Of a stretch of 64,000 nucleotides of DNA, positions 1-8,945 are shown in pieces; positions within the stretch are counted from its first letter, which is position 1; the number at the start of each line of letters is the position of its first letter. The position numbers and the translations under genes are program-made. Below the pieces are notes generated by a model. It worked only from the letters and a program-made list of their open reading frames with translations. It searched no databases and was not told the DNA's origin. This stretch comes from Clostridia bacterium (lineage in GTDB: Bacteria > Bacillota > Clostridia > Lachnospirales > Lachnospiraceae): assembly GCA_009929615.1 (NCBI GenBank), contig SAAB01000014.1, positions 1 to 64,000 on the forward strand. The letters run 5' to 3'.

Positions 1-141
1 TTTTTAGGAAAGGTGGCAGTCAGATTGATTCGTTAGCCAATCTTGAACAGAAAATTTTGAGCAACTATCTATTTTCTGTCAAGATGAATAATTCAGGTTA
101 AGTTTTAAAATAATTAAAAATACGAAATAGAAAGGTGGAGG
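1..141 (+). other. Left edge and liv leader, with an imperfect hairpin
   Basis: This stretch precedes livH. An open frame from base 3 ends at the TAA at 99-101 and could be the tail of an upstream gene, but its 32 residues match nothing I recognise. An imperfect inverted repeat is visible: ATCTTGAACAGAAAAT at 40-55 and ATTTTCTGTCAAGAT at 71-85, with one extra A in the left arm. No T-tract follows it, so it may be an mRNA-stabilising or attenuating stem between an upstream liv gene (often the binding protein livJ) and livH rather than a terminator. That role is inference. Confidence 0.4.
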
Positions 142-144
142 GTG

Positions 145-1032
145 ATGAGTCTGATTAGTAATATTGTGGAACAGTTAATCAACGGACTGAGAACAGGAAG
201 TATCTACGCCCTGATTGCCCTGGGATATACCATGGTTTATGGTATTGCAAAGATGATCAATTTTGCTCATGGTGATATTATCATGGTAGGGGCTTATGCA
301 CTTTATGTATTTGCTGCACTTCTGGGACTTCCGGTACCTGTATCCATTATACTGACCATCGTTGTGTGTGCAGTCCTTGGAATTACAGTAGAGAGGATTG
401 CTTACAAACCGCTGCGTAGTGCACCGTCACTGGCGGTACTGATTACTGCAATTGGTGTGAGTTACTTTTTGCAAAATATTGCATTGCTTATATTTAAAGC
501 AACACCGATTCCTTTTGGTTCGGTCATTAAAGTATCGTCTTTCAAAATCGGAGGTATTCATATTTCCGGAATTACGATTGTTACCTTTATTGTAACGTTT
601 GTAGCAATGGCAGTTCTGACCTGGTTTATTAATAAAACCCGGGCAGGAAGTGCGATGAGAGCTGTATCCGAGGATAAGGGAGCAGCTGCGTTAATGGGAA
701 TCAATGTAAATAAAACGATTTCTATGACATTTGCCATTGGTTCAGCACTGGCGGCAGTTGCAGGAATTCTGTTTATCTGCCAGTACGAATCTCTGTCTCC
801 GACTTTAGGAGCACTGCCGGGAATTAAAGCCTTTGTTGCAGCAGTTCTGGGTGGTATTGGAAGTATACCGGGCGCCATGCTGGGCGGTTTGGTTCTGGGA
901 ATTATTGAAAGTATATCAAAAGCTTACATTTCTACCCAGCTTGCAGATGCCATTGTATTCAGTGTACTTGTTATCGTTTTACTGGTTAAGCCATCCGGTT
1001 TGCTCGGTAAGATGAAAGCAGAGAAAGTGTAG
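145..1032 (+). CDS. livH: Branched-chain amino acid ABC transporter permease LivH
   Basis: Inner-membrane permease of a high-affinity branched-chain amino acid importer. The protein is almost entirely hydrophobic, with about eight membrane segments and the LivH-type start (GLRTGSIYALIALGYTMVYG) followed by INFAHGDI. The EAA-like loop MRAVSEDKGAAALMGI, which contacts the ATPases, lies near residues 170-185. Length of 295 residues is normal for the family. A GTG at 142 is in frame, but ATG 145 sits 6 nt after AAGGTGG (132-138) and is preferred. It is first in a tight livHMGF operon; the binding protein gene is not in the window. Substrate could be another amino acid or a short-chain amide. Confidence 0.93.
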   Translation: MSLISNIVEQLINGLRTGSIYALIALGYTMVYGIAKMINFAHGDIIMVGAYALYVFAALLGLPVPVSIILTIVVCAVLGITVERIAYKPLRSAPSLAVLITAIGVSYFLQNIALLIFKATPIPFGSVIKVSSFKIGGIHISGITIVTFIVTFVAMAVLTWFINKTRAGSAMRAVSEDKGAAALMGINVNKTISMTFAIGSALAAVAGILFICQYESLSPTLGALPGIKAFVAAVLGGIGSIPGAMLGGLVLGIIESISKAYISTQLADAIVFSVLVIVLLVKPSGLLGKMKAEKV

Positions 1033-1041
1033 GTGGCGGCT

Positions 1042-2013
1042 GTGAATAAAAAGATAAATAAAACAATTATTATTAATATTGTCGCAGCAATTGTTGTCTA
1101 TGCCGTTGTTATGATTCTGACCCAGGGTGGAATTCTCGGACGTCAGGCGATGTCTATTATTATTCCATGTTGTGTCAACGTTATTTTGGCAGTATCTTTG
1201 TGTCTGCTGGTTGGCTTCCTTGGTGAGCTGACATTGGGGCATGCCGGATTTATGTCTATCGGCGCTTATGCCGGCGCTCTGACGACCAATGCATTAGAAC
1301 TTCCACCGATACTGGAACTTATTATTGCATTAGTTGTAGGTGGTGTGATTGCTGCACTGTTCAGTTTGATTATCGGTCTTCCGGTTCTTCGTCTGAAAGG
1401 TGATTACCTGGCGATTGTAACATTGGGATTTGGTGAGATTATTAAATCCGTTATTAACTCTCTGGGATTTACCGGTGGCGCTAAAGGTCTTACCGGTATT
1501 AGTGCCTACAGTAATTATAAGAATTTTACGTTTGTATATATTATTGTATTATTGACGATTGTTGTTATTGCAAACTTAGTATACTCTCGTCACGGACGCG
1601 CTATTTGTGCAGTACGTGATAATTATATTGCTGCAGAGGCAGTTGGTATTAAAGTCAGCAAGTTCAAAACAATGGCTTTTGTTATTTCCGGATTTTTTGC
1701 AGGCGTTGCAGGCGTATTCTATGCCCATAACGTAGGTATTCTTAAACCGGTAAACTTTGATTATAATAAATCCATTGAGATTCTTGTTATGGTTGTGCTC
1801 GGTGGTATGGGTAATATTAAAGGTGCCATTGTAGCAGCCGTTATTTTAACAGCCCTTCCGGAGGTTCTTCGTGGAGCATCCGAATATCGTATGCTGTTAT
1901 ATGCGATTGTATTAATTGCAATGATGTTATTTAATAACTCGAAGCTCCGTACCTCACTTCTTGAGAAACGGAATATGAAAAAGGCAATGAACATTCAGAA
2001 GGAGGGCGAATAA
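1042..2013 (+). CDS. livM: Branched-chain amino acid ABC transporter permease LivM
   Basis: Second permease subunit, partner of LivH in the membrane channel. It shows about eight to nine hydrophobic segments, the LivM signature GHAGFMSIGAYAGA near residues 70-85 and the ATPase-contacting loop IRAVRDNYIAAEAVGI-like stretch around residues 190-210. I chose GTG 1042 because AGGTGG at 1031-1036 lies 5 nt before it; the GTG at 1033 abuts the livH stop and sits inside that ribosome binding site. The gene starts 9 nt after livH and ends 2 nt before livG, so all four liv genes are probably cotranscribed. Length of 323 residues is typical. Confidence 0.92.
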   Translation: MNKKINKTIIINIVAAIVVYAVVMILTQGGILGRQAMSIIIPCCVNVILAVSLCLLVGFLGELTLGHAGFMSIGAYAGALTTNALELPPILELIIALVVGGVIAALFSLIIGLPVLRLKGDYLAIVTLGFGEIIKSVINSLGFTGGAKGLTGISAYSNYKNFTFVYIIVLLTIVVIANLVYSRHGRAICAVRDNYIAAEAVGIKVSKFKTMAFVISGFFAGVAGVFYAHNVGILKPVNFDYNKSIEILVMVVLGGMGNIKGAIVAAVILTALPEVLRGASEYRMLLYAIVLIAMMLFNNSKLRTSLLEKRNMKKAMNIQKEGE

Positions 2014-2015
2014 GG

Positions 2016-2774
2016 ATGGCTTTATTAGAAGTTAAGAACCTTGGTATCTCCTTCGGTGGTCTTCGGGCCGTGGATGATTTGAATATGAGTATTGAGCAGG
2101 GAAGCCTGGTTGGTCTTATTGGACCAAACGGTGCCGGAAAGACAACCGCTTTCAATCTGTTGACCGGTGTCTATGCTCCAAGTGAAGGAACGATTACATT
2201 GGACGGCGAGAATCTTGTCGGCAAAGGACCTACAGATATCTGTCAGGCAGGTATTGCCAGAACCTTTCAGAATATTCGTCTGTTTTCCAAGATGACGGTT
2301 TTGGACAATGTTAAAGTTGCACTGCATAATCATGTGTCCTATGGATTGGTTACAAGCTTTTTCCATATTGGTGCCTATGCTAAAAAAGAAAAAGAGATGG
2401 ATGAACGTGCCCTTGAGATATTAAAGGTATTTGATTTGGATGGCCAGGCAGATACATTGGCTTCCAACCTGCCTTACGGTAAACAGCGTAAGCTGGAGAT
2501 TGCCCGTGCATTGGCTACAGAACCAAAACTCCTTCTGCTGGATGAGCCGGCTGCCGGTATGAATCCTAATGAGACGAAGGAATTGATGGATACAATCCAG
2601 CTGATTCGTGATAAATTTAAGATTACGATTCTACTGATTGAACATGATATGAAACTGGTATCAGGTATTTGTGAGTATCTTTATGTATTAAACTTTGGTA
2701 TGGAACTTGCTCATGGCGAGCCGACAGAAGTTTTGAATGACCCGAAGGTAATCACAGCCTATCTGGGCGAGTAG
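2016..2774 (+). CDS. livG: Branched-chain amino acid ABC transporter ATPase LivG
   Basis: Cytoplasmic ATPase that powers the LivHM channel together with LivF. Walker A is GPNGAGKT at residues 36-43. The ABC signature is the LivG variant LPYGKQRKLEIARAL, followed by Walker B LLLLDEPAAGMNP and the switch histidine in LLIEHDMKLV. The family hallmark ARTFQNIRLF is present near residue 85. Length of 252 residues is normal. The ribosome binding site GGAGGG (2001-2006) lies inside the end of livM, and only 2 nt separate the genes, which points to translational coupling. Assignment is firm; the exact transported amino acid is not shown by the sequence. Confidence 0.94.
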   Translation: MALLEVKNLGISFGGLRAVDDLNMSIEQGSLVGLIGPNGAGKTTAFNLLTGVYAPSEGTITLDGENLVGKGPTDICQAGIARTFQNIRLFSKMTVLDNVKVALHNHVSYGLVTSFFHIGAYAKKEKEMDERALEILKVFDLDGQADTLASNLPYGKQRKLEIARALATEPKLLLLDEPAAGMNPNETKELMDTIQLIRDKFKITILLIEHDMKLVSGICEYLYVLNFGMELAHGEPTEVLNDPKVITAYLGE

Positions 2775-2785
2775 GAGGTAGTATC

Positions 2786-3496
2786 ATGGCAATGTTAAAA
2801 GTTACAGATTTACAGGTATATTATGGTGTGATTCAGGCAATCAAAGGTCTTTCCTTTGAGGTTAATGAAGGCGAAGTTATTGCCCTCATCGGTGCCAATG
2901 GTGCCGGAAAGACAACCATTCTTCATACAATTACAGGACTTGTAGAAGCAAAAAACGGCACAGTGGAATTTGAAGGTAAGAATATTACCAAGATGCCGGG
3001 ACATAAGATAGTAACCCTGGGAATGGCCCATGTACCGGAAGGCCGGCGCGTATTTGCAGATCTTTCTGTTCTTGAGAACTTAAGACTGGGAGCCTATACC
3101 CGAAAAGATAAAGATGAGATTGCTAAATCTCTGGAGATGGTTTATAAACGTTTTCCTCGTCTGGAAGAGAGAAAGAATCAGCTGGCAGGAACCTTAAGTG
3201 GTGGTGAACAGCAGATGCTTGCTATGGGAAGGGCATTGATGTCCCATCCTAAGATTATTCTTATGGATGAACCGTCCATGGGACTTTCACCAATCTTTGT
3301 TAATGAGATTTTTGATATTATCAAAGAGGTCAGTGCCGGCGGAACGACCGTTCTTCTGGTTGAACAGAATGCGAAAAAGGCACTGAGCATTGCGGACAGA
3401 GCATACGTGTTGGAAACAGGAAAGATTGTATTGGAAGGAAATGCGGATGAACTGATGAATGATGAATCAGTGAAAAAAGCATATCTGGGAGAATAG
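2786..3496 (+). CDS. livF: Branched-chain amino acid ABC transporter ATPase LivF
   Basis: Second ATPase of the importer. Walker A GANGAGKT is at residues 36-43, the signature is LSGGEQQMLAMGRAL, Walker B is ILMDEPSMGLSP, and the C-terminus has the LivF-typical VEQNAKKALSIADRAYVLETG. At 236 residues it has the usual LivF length and is shorter than LivG. AGGAGGT at 2773-2779 precedes the ATG by 6 nt. It closes the transporter part of the operon and is followed after 11 nt by a kinase-like gene on the same strand, so that gene is probably on the same mRNA. Confidence 0.94.
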   Translation: MAMLKVTDLQVYYGVIQAIKGLSFEVNEGEVIALIGANGAGKTTILHTITGLVEAKNGTVEFEGKNITKMPGHKIVTLGMAHVPEGRRVFADLSVLENLRLGAYTRKDKDEIAKSLEMVYKRFPRLEERKNQLAGTLSGGEQQMLAMGRALMSHPKIILMDEPSMGLSPIFVNEIFDIIKEVSAGGTTVLLVEQNAKKALSIADRAYVLETGKIVLEGNADELMNDESVKKAYLGE

Positions 3497-3507
3497 GGGG
3501 AATTCAT

Positions 3508-4137
3508 ATGAGTCATACAGTTATTACGATTGCCCGTCAGTATGGCAGCGGCGGTAAAACCGTTGGAAAGATGCTGGCAGAAGATTTGGGAATTCATTGT
3601 TATAACAGGGAGATTCTTCGAATGGCTTCCGATGAGAGTGGTATCAGCGAGGAGCTGTTTGGCAAGGCTGATGAACGGCTGAAATCAAGCCCTCTTTACC
3701 GGATTGCAAAACGGGTTTACACAGGTGAGGTTTTATCACCGGACAGTGACGATTTTGTTTCAAACGATAATTTGTTTAATTATCAGGCAAAAATTTTAAA
3801 ACAGCTGGCGGAAGAGGAGTCCTATGTGGCCATCGGACGCTGTGCAGATTATGTGCTTAAAGAGTATGATGATGTTGTCAGTGTTTTCATTCATGCACCT
3901 TTTGATTTTTGTTTAGAACAGGCTATGAAAAAGTTCAGCAAAACAGAGGATGAGATGCGGAAATATATCCAGAAAACGGACAAGCATCGTGGGGATTATT
4001 ATAAATATTATACCGGCCAGGAATGGTATGATGCCAGAAATTATGACTTGTGTCTGGACAGCAGCAAGCTTGGATTTGATGGCTGCGTCGAAGCGATTAA
4101 AGCTTATATGCAGGTTCGTGGATTAGAAATTAAATAA
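3508..4137 (+). CDS. Cytidylate kinase-like family protein
   Basis: P-loop nucleotide kinase-like protein of 209 residues. The N-terminus VITIARQYGSGGKTVGKML carries the loop typical of the cytidylate-kinase-like family, in which a GSGG turn replaces the classic GxxxxGK[ST]. RCADYVL near residue 113 and the C-terminal YYTGQEWYDARNYDLCLDSS stretch also match this family. Cytidylate kinase-like proteins are common in Clostridia, often next to transporters, but the substrate is not established, so CMP phosphorylation should not be assumed. The gene starts 11 nt after livF with GGGGGAATTC before the ATG and is followed by a terminator hairpin, so it looks like the last gene of the liv operon. Confidence 0.85.
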   Translation: MSHTVITIARQYGSGGKTVGKMLAEDLGIHCYNREILRMASDESGISEELFGKADERLKSSPLYRIAKRVYTGEVLSPDSDDFVSNDNLFNYQAKILKQLAEEESYVAIGRCADYVLKEYDDVVSVFIHAPFDFCLEQAMKKFSKTEDEMRKYIQKTDKHRGDYYKYYTGQEWYDARNYDLCLDSSKLGFDGCVEAIKAYMQVRGLEIK

Positions 4138-4143
4138 ACGATT

Positions 4144-4179
4144 AAAATGGTTATTTTGGGAAACTGAAATAACCATTTT
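4144..4179 (+). terminator. Hairpin ending the liv operon
   Basis: Perfect 13-bp arms: AAAATGGTTATTT at 4144-4156 and AAATAACCATTTT at 4167-4179, with a 10-nt loop. The T-run is inside the right arm and no long T-tract follows, so termination may be partial. Confidence 0.65.
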
Positions 4180-4214
4180 CAATTCTAAAGTTTTTGTGAA
4201 ATTTTGGGCACTTG

Positions 4215-4243
4215 TTGAAATAATCAATTAAACACCGTATAAT
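4215..4243 (+). promoter_or_regulatory. SigA-type promoter for the MacB-like ABC pair
   Basis: TTGAAA at 4215-4220, a 17-bp spacer and TATAAT at 4238-4243 form a near-consensus housekeeping promoter, 33 nt before the ATG at 4277. Confidence 0.75.
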
Positions 4244-4276
4244 TAGTATATTAATGAGGTATTAGGAGGAACAGCC

Positions 4277-4981
4277 ATGGATGCTTATGTAAAGCTGGAG
4301 AACGTGACAAAGATTTACCAGATGGGTGAGATTGAAATCCGTGCAGCAGACGGCATTGATTTTGAGATTATGAAGGGTGAATTTGTTGTTATCGTTGGAC
4401 CGAGTGGTGCGGGAAAAACCACAGTGCTGAATGTTCTCGGCGGTATGGATACAGCCAGCGGAGGTTCTATTATTGTGGATGGAAAGGATATTTCATCTTA
4501 TAATGCCCGTGAATTGACATCTTATAGAAGAGATGATATAGGCTTTGTATTCCAGTTTTATAACCTGGTATCGAATCTGACAGCTTTGGAGAACGTTGAA
4601 CTGGCTCTGCAGATTTGCAGGGACCCTTTAAGTGCCAAGCGGGTTTTAATCGATGTGGGACTTGAAGACCGTATGAAAAACTTCCCGGCTCAGTTGTCCG
4701 GCGGCGAACAGCAGAGAGTGTCTATTGCAAGAGCATTGGCAAAGAATCCTAAATTACTGCTCTGTGATGAACCTACAGGAGCACTGGATTATAATACAGG
4801 AAAATACATTTTAAAATTACTTCAGGATACGTGCCGGGAACATGGGATGACGGTTATCGTTATTACCCATAATCAGGCAATCGCACCGATGGCAGATCGT
4901 GTAATAAAAATAAAAAATGGCAAGGTTTCTTCGATGGTACTGAATGAACATCCGGTATCTGTAGAAACTATAGAATGGTGA
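4277..4981 (+). CDS. MacB/LolD-like ABC transporter ATPase
   Basis: Cytoplasmic ATPase of a MacB/FtsX-type transporter. Walker A GPSGAGKT is at residues 41-48, the Q-loop is [18 protein letters not shown], the signature is [15 protein letters not shown], Walker B is [12 protein letters not shown], and the switch histidine is in [10 protein letters not shown]. These features match the LolD/MacB subfamily, whose partners are large FtsX permeases that act as mechanotransmitters more than classic pumps. The ribosome binding site AGGAGGA lies 6 nt before the ATG. The permease gene begins 12 nt downstream, so the two form one unit. Exported substrate or extracytoplasmic target is unknown. Confidence 0.92.
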   Translation: MDAYVKLENVTKIYQMGEIEIRAADGIDFEIMKGEFVVIVGPSGAGKTTVLNVLGGMDTASGGSIIVDGKDISSYNARELTSYRRDDIGFVFQFYNLVSNLTALENVELALQICRDPLSAKRVLIDVGLEDRMKNFPAQLSGGEQQRVSIARALAKNPKLLLCDEPTGALDYNTGKYILKLLQDTCREHGMTVIVITHNQAIAPMADRVIKIKNGKVSSMVLNEHPVSVETIEW

Positions 4982-4993
4982 TGAGGAGAGCAT

Positions 4994-7900
4994 ATGAGAA
5001 AGAAGGCATTGGCTAAGGATTTCCGTATGGAAATCAAGACCAGTCTGAACCGGTTTTTATCCATATTCTTTATTGTAGCTCTTGGAGTTGCCTTTTTTTC
5101 AGGCATTCGGGCTGCAGAGCCGGATATGAGATATTCAGGAGATGTTTATTTTGACAGACATGAACTGATGGATTTGAAAGTTCTCAGTACCCTGGGTTTA
5201 ACAGAGGGGGATATTGAGGCTATTCAGGATATTGAAGGCGTCGGGAAGGTCGAACCGGGGTATATGATTGATGCGTTGTCAGTTTTAGCTGAGAACGAAC
5301 AGGTTATACATATTGAATCCCTCCCGGAGACGATGAATCAGGTAGATTTGGTTGAGGGACGGCTCCCGGAGAAATCAGGAGAGTGTATTCTGGATCTGGA
5401 CCGGGCTGAGAGTCTGGGTATTAAAGTCGGTGACAGGATTCAACTGACATCAGGGAATGACAAGGATCTACTGGATACACTGACAACGGATACATTTACT
5501 GTTGTTGGAACCTGTACCAGTCCTATGTACATATCCTTTGACCGTGGCGCAACGAATATTGGCAGTGGCGAGATTAGCATGTTCGCTTATGTGAGCGATG
5601 CAAGTTTCAGTCAGGAAGTCTATTCCCAGGCATGGGTGAATGTTGCAGGTGCTAAGGATGAGACGGCCTTTACGGAGGATTATACCCAGCGGGTTGATGA
5701 GGTTCAGGAGAAGATTGAAGGCATTGCGGATGCACGATGTGAGGTACGCTATGCAGAGATTAAGGACGAGGCAGATGAAGAGATTTCAGAAGCAGAGTCA
5801 GAGCTTGAATCGGCAAAGACGGAAGCGGAATCAGAGCTGGAAGAGGCTGAACAGGAACTGACAGACGGTGAAGCGGCTTTAGCCGAAGGTAAGTCGGAAC
5901 TGGCAGCATCGGAGCAGGAACTGGCAAGTGCGAAAAGCCAGCTCTATTCCAGCCGGGGTGAACTGGATAGTGGCTGGAGTCAGTACAACAGCGGTCTGGC
6001 AGAATTTCAGGCGGGCAAAGCAGCTTTGGAGTCAGCAGATGCAGAGATAGCGGCATCGGAGTCCGAAATATCGGCAGCAGAACAGGGCCTTGCAGATTCA
6101 AAGGCATTAATTGCAGGACTGGATGCCGGATGGCAGCAGTATCAGGCGGGGATGTCCGGCTTAGAGACGATGGAGAATAGTCTGGCAGGTCTGGATGCCT
6201 TGATTGGCGCAGGTGCTGCAACACCGGAGCAGACGGCACAGGCCGAAGCATTACGTGCCCAAATTCCTGAAGTTTCGGCACAGTTAGCAGCGTCAAAGGC
6301 AGAGCTTGATGGTATGGAGGCCATGCGCCCTCAGGCAGAGGAAGCGATTGCCAATGAGAGCAAGATTATTGAAGGCAGGGCAGCTCTGGAGGCCGGTAAG
6401 GAAGAACTGGCAAAACGTCATCAGGAACTGGCGGCCGCTGAGACAACACTCAATGAATCCTATAACCAGCTGGTCAGTGGCGAAAATGCTTACAGCAGTG
6501 GATGGGGTCAGGTTCAGAGTGGAGAAGCTCAGATTTCGGATGCCTATGCAACGATAGCTGAGAACGAGCAGACACTGGCAGATGGCTGGGAAGAATATGA
6601 AAAAGGTAAAAAAGAAGCTGAGGATAAGATATCCGATGCGGAGATTAAGATACTGGATGCGAGAAATGAAATCGAAGGCATAGAGAAACCAAGCTGGTAT
6701 GTCAACGACAGAGACAGCTATTCCGACTATAGTGGCTATTCGGATAATGCAGACAGAATGCGGGCCATCGGTGAAGTATTCCCGATTCTCTTTTTCCTTG
6801 TTGCAGCACTGGTCAGTCTGACGACTATGACCCGTATGGTAGAGGAGCAGAGAACACAGATTGGAACGCTGAAAGCTTTGGGCTATGGCCGGTTTTCTAT
6901 TGCGGCAAAATATTTGGGATATGCCTTGGCAGCAACCCTTGGAGGTTCCTTGCTGGGTATTTTGGTTGGTCAGAAGATATTCCCGTATGTTATCATTGAG
7001 GCCTATAAGATTATGTATCTTCATATACCGGATATTGTTATTCCATATAATATCGGATATTCATTGGCAGCAGCGGCTGTGGCTGTGGCATGTACGATGG
7101 CAGCAACTGTTTTTGCATGTTACCATGAACTGGGAGCCCAGCCGGCTGAACTGATGCGTCCGGAGGCACCAAAGGCAGGCAAGAGAGTATTATTGGAACG
7201 GATTCCGGCCATATGGATTCGCCTCAGTTTTACGTGGAAGTCAACCGTGCGTAATCTGATGCGTTATAAAAAACGTTTCTTTATGACCGTCTTTGGTATT
7301 GGCGGATGTATGGCACTGATGCTGGTTGGTTATGGACTGAGAGATTCCATTTTAAATATTGCGGTATATCAGTATGACCGGATTCAGGTTTATGACCTGA
7401 TGGCGGTTTTGGATGAAGATATGGCAGAAGCCGATAAAGCCCAGATAGATAAAACGCTGGAAGGGGATAATAACATAAGTGCTTTTATGGATGGTTATGT
7501 GAAGACAGCGGACATCAGCAAGGGCGAGGAAACTATGGATTTATATCTTTATATTCCATCGACGCTGGAGAATGTGGATAGTTTTGTTATGTTTAATCAT
7601 CGAACTACCGGGGATCAGTACCATCTGGAAGAAGATAGCGCAGTGCTTACGGAAAAAGCAGCAAAAACACTGGGAGTATCTGTAGGGGATACAGTTGAAC
7701 TTGCACTGGATGATGACCGGACGGTTGAAGTGACAATTACGGATATTTGTGAGAATTATCTGTATCACTACATCTATCTGTCACCGCAGCTCTATGAGTC
7801 TCTGACCGGGGAGGTGCCGGCTTATAACAGCATTTTCGTAGATATGGCAGAGGGTAAAATAGACCAGCTGACAAAGGTGGGCGAAAGTCTTTTGAAAAAT

Positions 7901-8368
7901 GACGGTATACTGACAGTGACCTATACCAATAATATGGAAGGGCAGCTGGAGGATATGCTTTCAGCTTTGGACGGTGTTATTCCTGTGCTGATTATTTCAG
8001 CCGGAATGCTGGCATTTGTCGTTCTCTATAACCTGAATAATATTAATATCAATGAGCGGAAGAGAGAGCTGGCGACATTGAAAGTTCTCGGCTTCTATGA
8101 TGGCGAAGTTGCCGCATATGTATTCCGTGAAAACATTCTGCTGACACTTATTGGTGCTGCGGTGGGTGTTGTTCTTGGAAAAGTGCTTCATTTGTTTGTT
8201 ATTCAGACAGTTGAGGTAGAGATGTGCATGTTCGGCCGCAACATTGAACTGCCAAGCTTTATTTATTCAGTGGTATTTACAATTCTGTTCTCATTAATTG
8301 TGAATGGGGTTATGTACTTCAAGTTACGGAAGATAGACATGGTTGAATCACTGAAGAGTGTCGAATAA
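4994..8368 (+). CDS. Giant FtsX-family permease with long extracytoplasmic coiled coil
   Basis: A 1124-residue permease, partner of the ATPase just upstream. One membrane segment lies at about residues 19-37, followed by a MacB-like extracytoplasmic domain to about 250. Residues about 255-570 are a very Ala/Glu/Ser-rich coiled coil with recurring SGW/NSG/FQAG-type turns. A first FtsX block follows at about 600-720 (EEQRTQIGTLKALGY), then a second extracytoplasmic domain and a second FtsX block at about 990-1115 (ERKRELATLKVLGFY). The paired FtsX blocks and LKALG/LKVLG motifs are diagnostic. The coiled coil is far longer than in MacB and could reach through the cell wall. Function is unknown; wall remodelling or antimicrobial peptide defence are guesses. 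Confidence 0.88.
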   Translation: MRKKALAKDFRMEIKTSLNRFLSIFFIVALGVAFFSGIRAAEPDMRYSGDVYFDRHELMDLKVLSTLGLTEGDIEAIQDIEGVGKVEPGYMIDALSVLAENEQVIHIESLPETMNQVDLVEGRLPEKSGECILDLDRAESLGIKVGDRIQLTSGNDKDLLDTLTTDTFTVVGTCTSPMYISFDRGATNIGSGEISMFAYVSDASFSQEVYSQAWVNVAGAKDETAFTEDYTQRVDEVQEKIEGIADARCEVRYAEIKDEADEEISEAESELESAKTEAESELEEAEQELTDGEAALAEGKSELAASEQELASAKSQLYSSRGELDSGWSQYNSGLAEFQAGKAALESADAEIAASESEISAAEQGLADSKALIAGLDAGWQQYQAGMSGLETMENSLAGLDALIGAGAATPEQTAQAEALRAQIPEVSAQLAASKAELDGMEAMRPQAEEAIANESKIIEGRAALEAGKEELAKRHQELAAAETTLNESYNQLVSGENAYSSGWGQVQSGEAQISDAYATIAENEQTLADGWEEYEKGKKEAEDKISDAEIKILDARNEIEGIEKPSWYVNDRDSYSDYSGYSDNADRMRAIGEVFPILFFLVAALVSLTTMTRMVEEQRTQIGTLKALGYGRFSIAAKYLGYALAATLGGSLLGILVGQKIFPYVIIEAYKIMYLHIPDIVIPYNIGYSLAAAAVAVACTMAATVFACYHELGAQPAELMRPEAPKAGKRVLLERIPAIWIRLSFTWKSTVRNLMRYKKRFFMTVFGIGGCMALMLVGYGLRDSILNIAVYQYDRIQVYDLMAVLDEDMAEADKAQIDKTLEGDNNISAFMDGYVKTADISKGEETMDLYLYIPSTLENVDSFVMFNHRTTGDQYHLEEDSAVLTEKAAKTLGVSVGDTVELALDDDRTVEVTITDICENYLYHYIYLSPQLYESLTGEVPAYNSIFVDMAEGKIDQLTKVGESLLKNDGILTVTYTNNMEGQLEDMLSALDGVIPVLIISAGMLAFVVLYNLNNININERKRELATLKVLGFYDGEVAAYVFRENILLTLIGAAVGVVLGKVLHLFVIQTVEVEMCMFGRNIELPSFIYSVVFTILFSLIVNGVMYFKLRKIDMVESLKSVE

Positions 8369-8401
8369 ATTTTACAATATAGATATGACGGAGGAAACAA
8401 A

Positions 8402-8932
8402 ATGAGCAAGTATTTAGTTGTTGTTGATATGCAGAAGGATTTTATAGATGGAAGTCTTGGAAGTGCAGAGGCACAGGCGGTATTGCCAAAGGTTATTGAG
8501 AAGATTAAAAATTTCCCTGGAACCGTTGTCTATACGCGGGATACCCATGAAGAAGATTACCTGGAAACCTTAGAAGGAAAAAATCTTCCGGTTGTCCATT
8601 GTGTCCGTGATACAGAGGGATGGCAGCTACAGAGCGATATTCAGGAACTGATGACGGCGAACAGAAGTCTTGTCTTTGATAAAGATACGTTTGGCTCGAT
8701 TCAGATGGCCGGCTGTCTTCAGGGGATTGACCGCATGGCTTCGATTGACGAGGTTATTGTGGTTGGTCTGTGTACAGATATATGTGTGATGGCAAATGCG
8801 ATTCTTATACGGACAGCGATGCCGAATACACCGGTAACTGTGGATGCTTCCTGCTGTGCAGGCTCCACACCACAAGCCCATAAATGTGCTTTGGAAGCTA
8901 TGAAATCCTGCCAGATTAAAATCGAGGAGTAA
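8402..8932 (+). CDS. Isochorismatase-family cysteine hydrolase, nicotinamidase-like
   Basis: Cytoplasmic amidohydrolase of 176 residues. The expected catalytic triad is visible: Asp9 (VVVDMQKDF), Lys94 (FDKDTFGS) and Cys128 (GLCTDICV). The pair Asp47 and His49 in RDTHEEDY resembles the metal site of PncA nicotinamidases, and HCVRDTEGWQL fits the HC..GT.G loop of that subgroup. Conversion of nicotinamide to nicotinate in NAD salvage is therefore likely, although related enzymes act on other amides. It has a good ribosome binding site (GGAGGAA) and is followed after 13 nt by the aldo/keto reductase, so the two may be cotranscribed. Confidence 0.82.
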   Translation: MSKYLVVVDMQKDFIDGSLGSAEAQAVLPKVIEKIKNFPGTVVYTRDTHEEDYLETLEGKNLPVVHCVRDTEGWQLQSDIQELMTANRSLVFDKDTFGSIQMAGCLQGIDRMASIDEVIVVGLCTDICVMANAILIRTAMPNTPVTVDASCCAGSTPQAHKCALEAMKSCQIKIEE

Positions 8933-8945
8933 TGGAGGGATTGGT

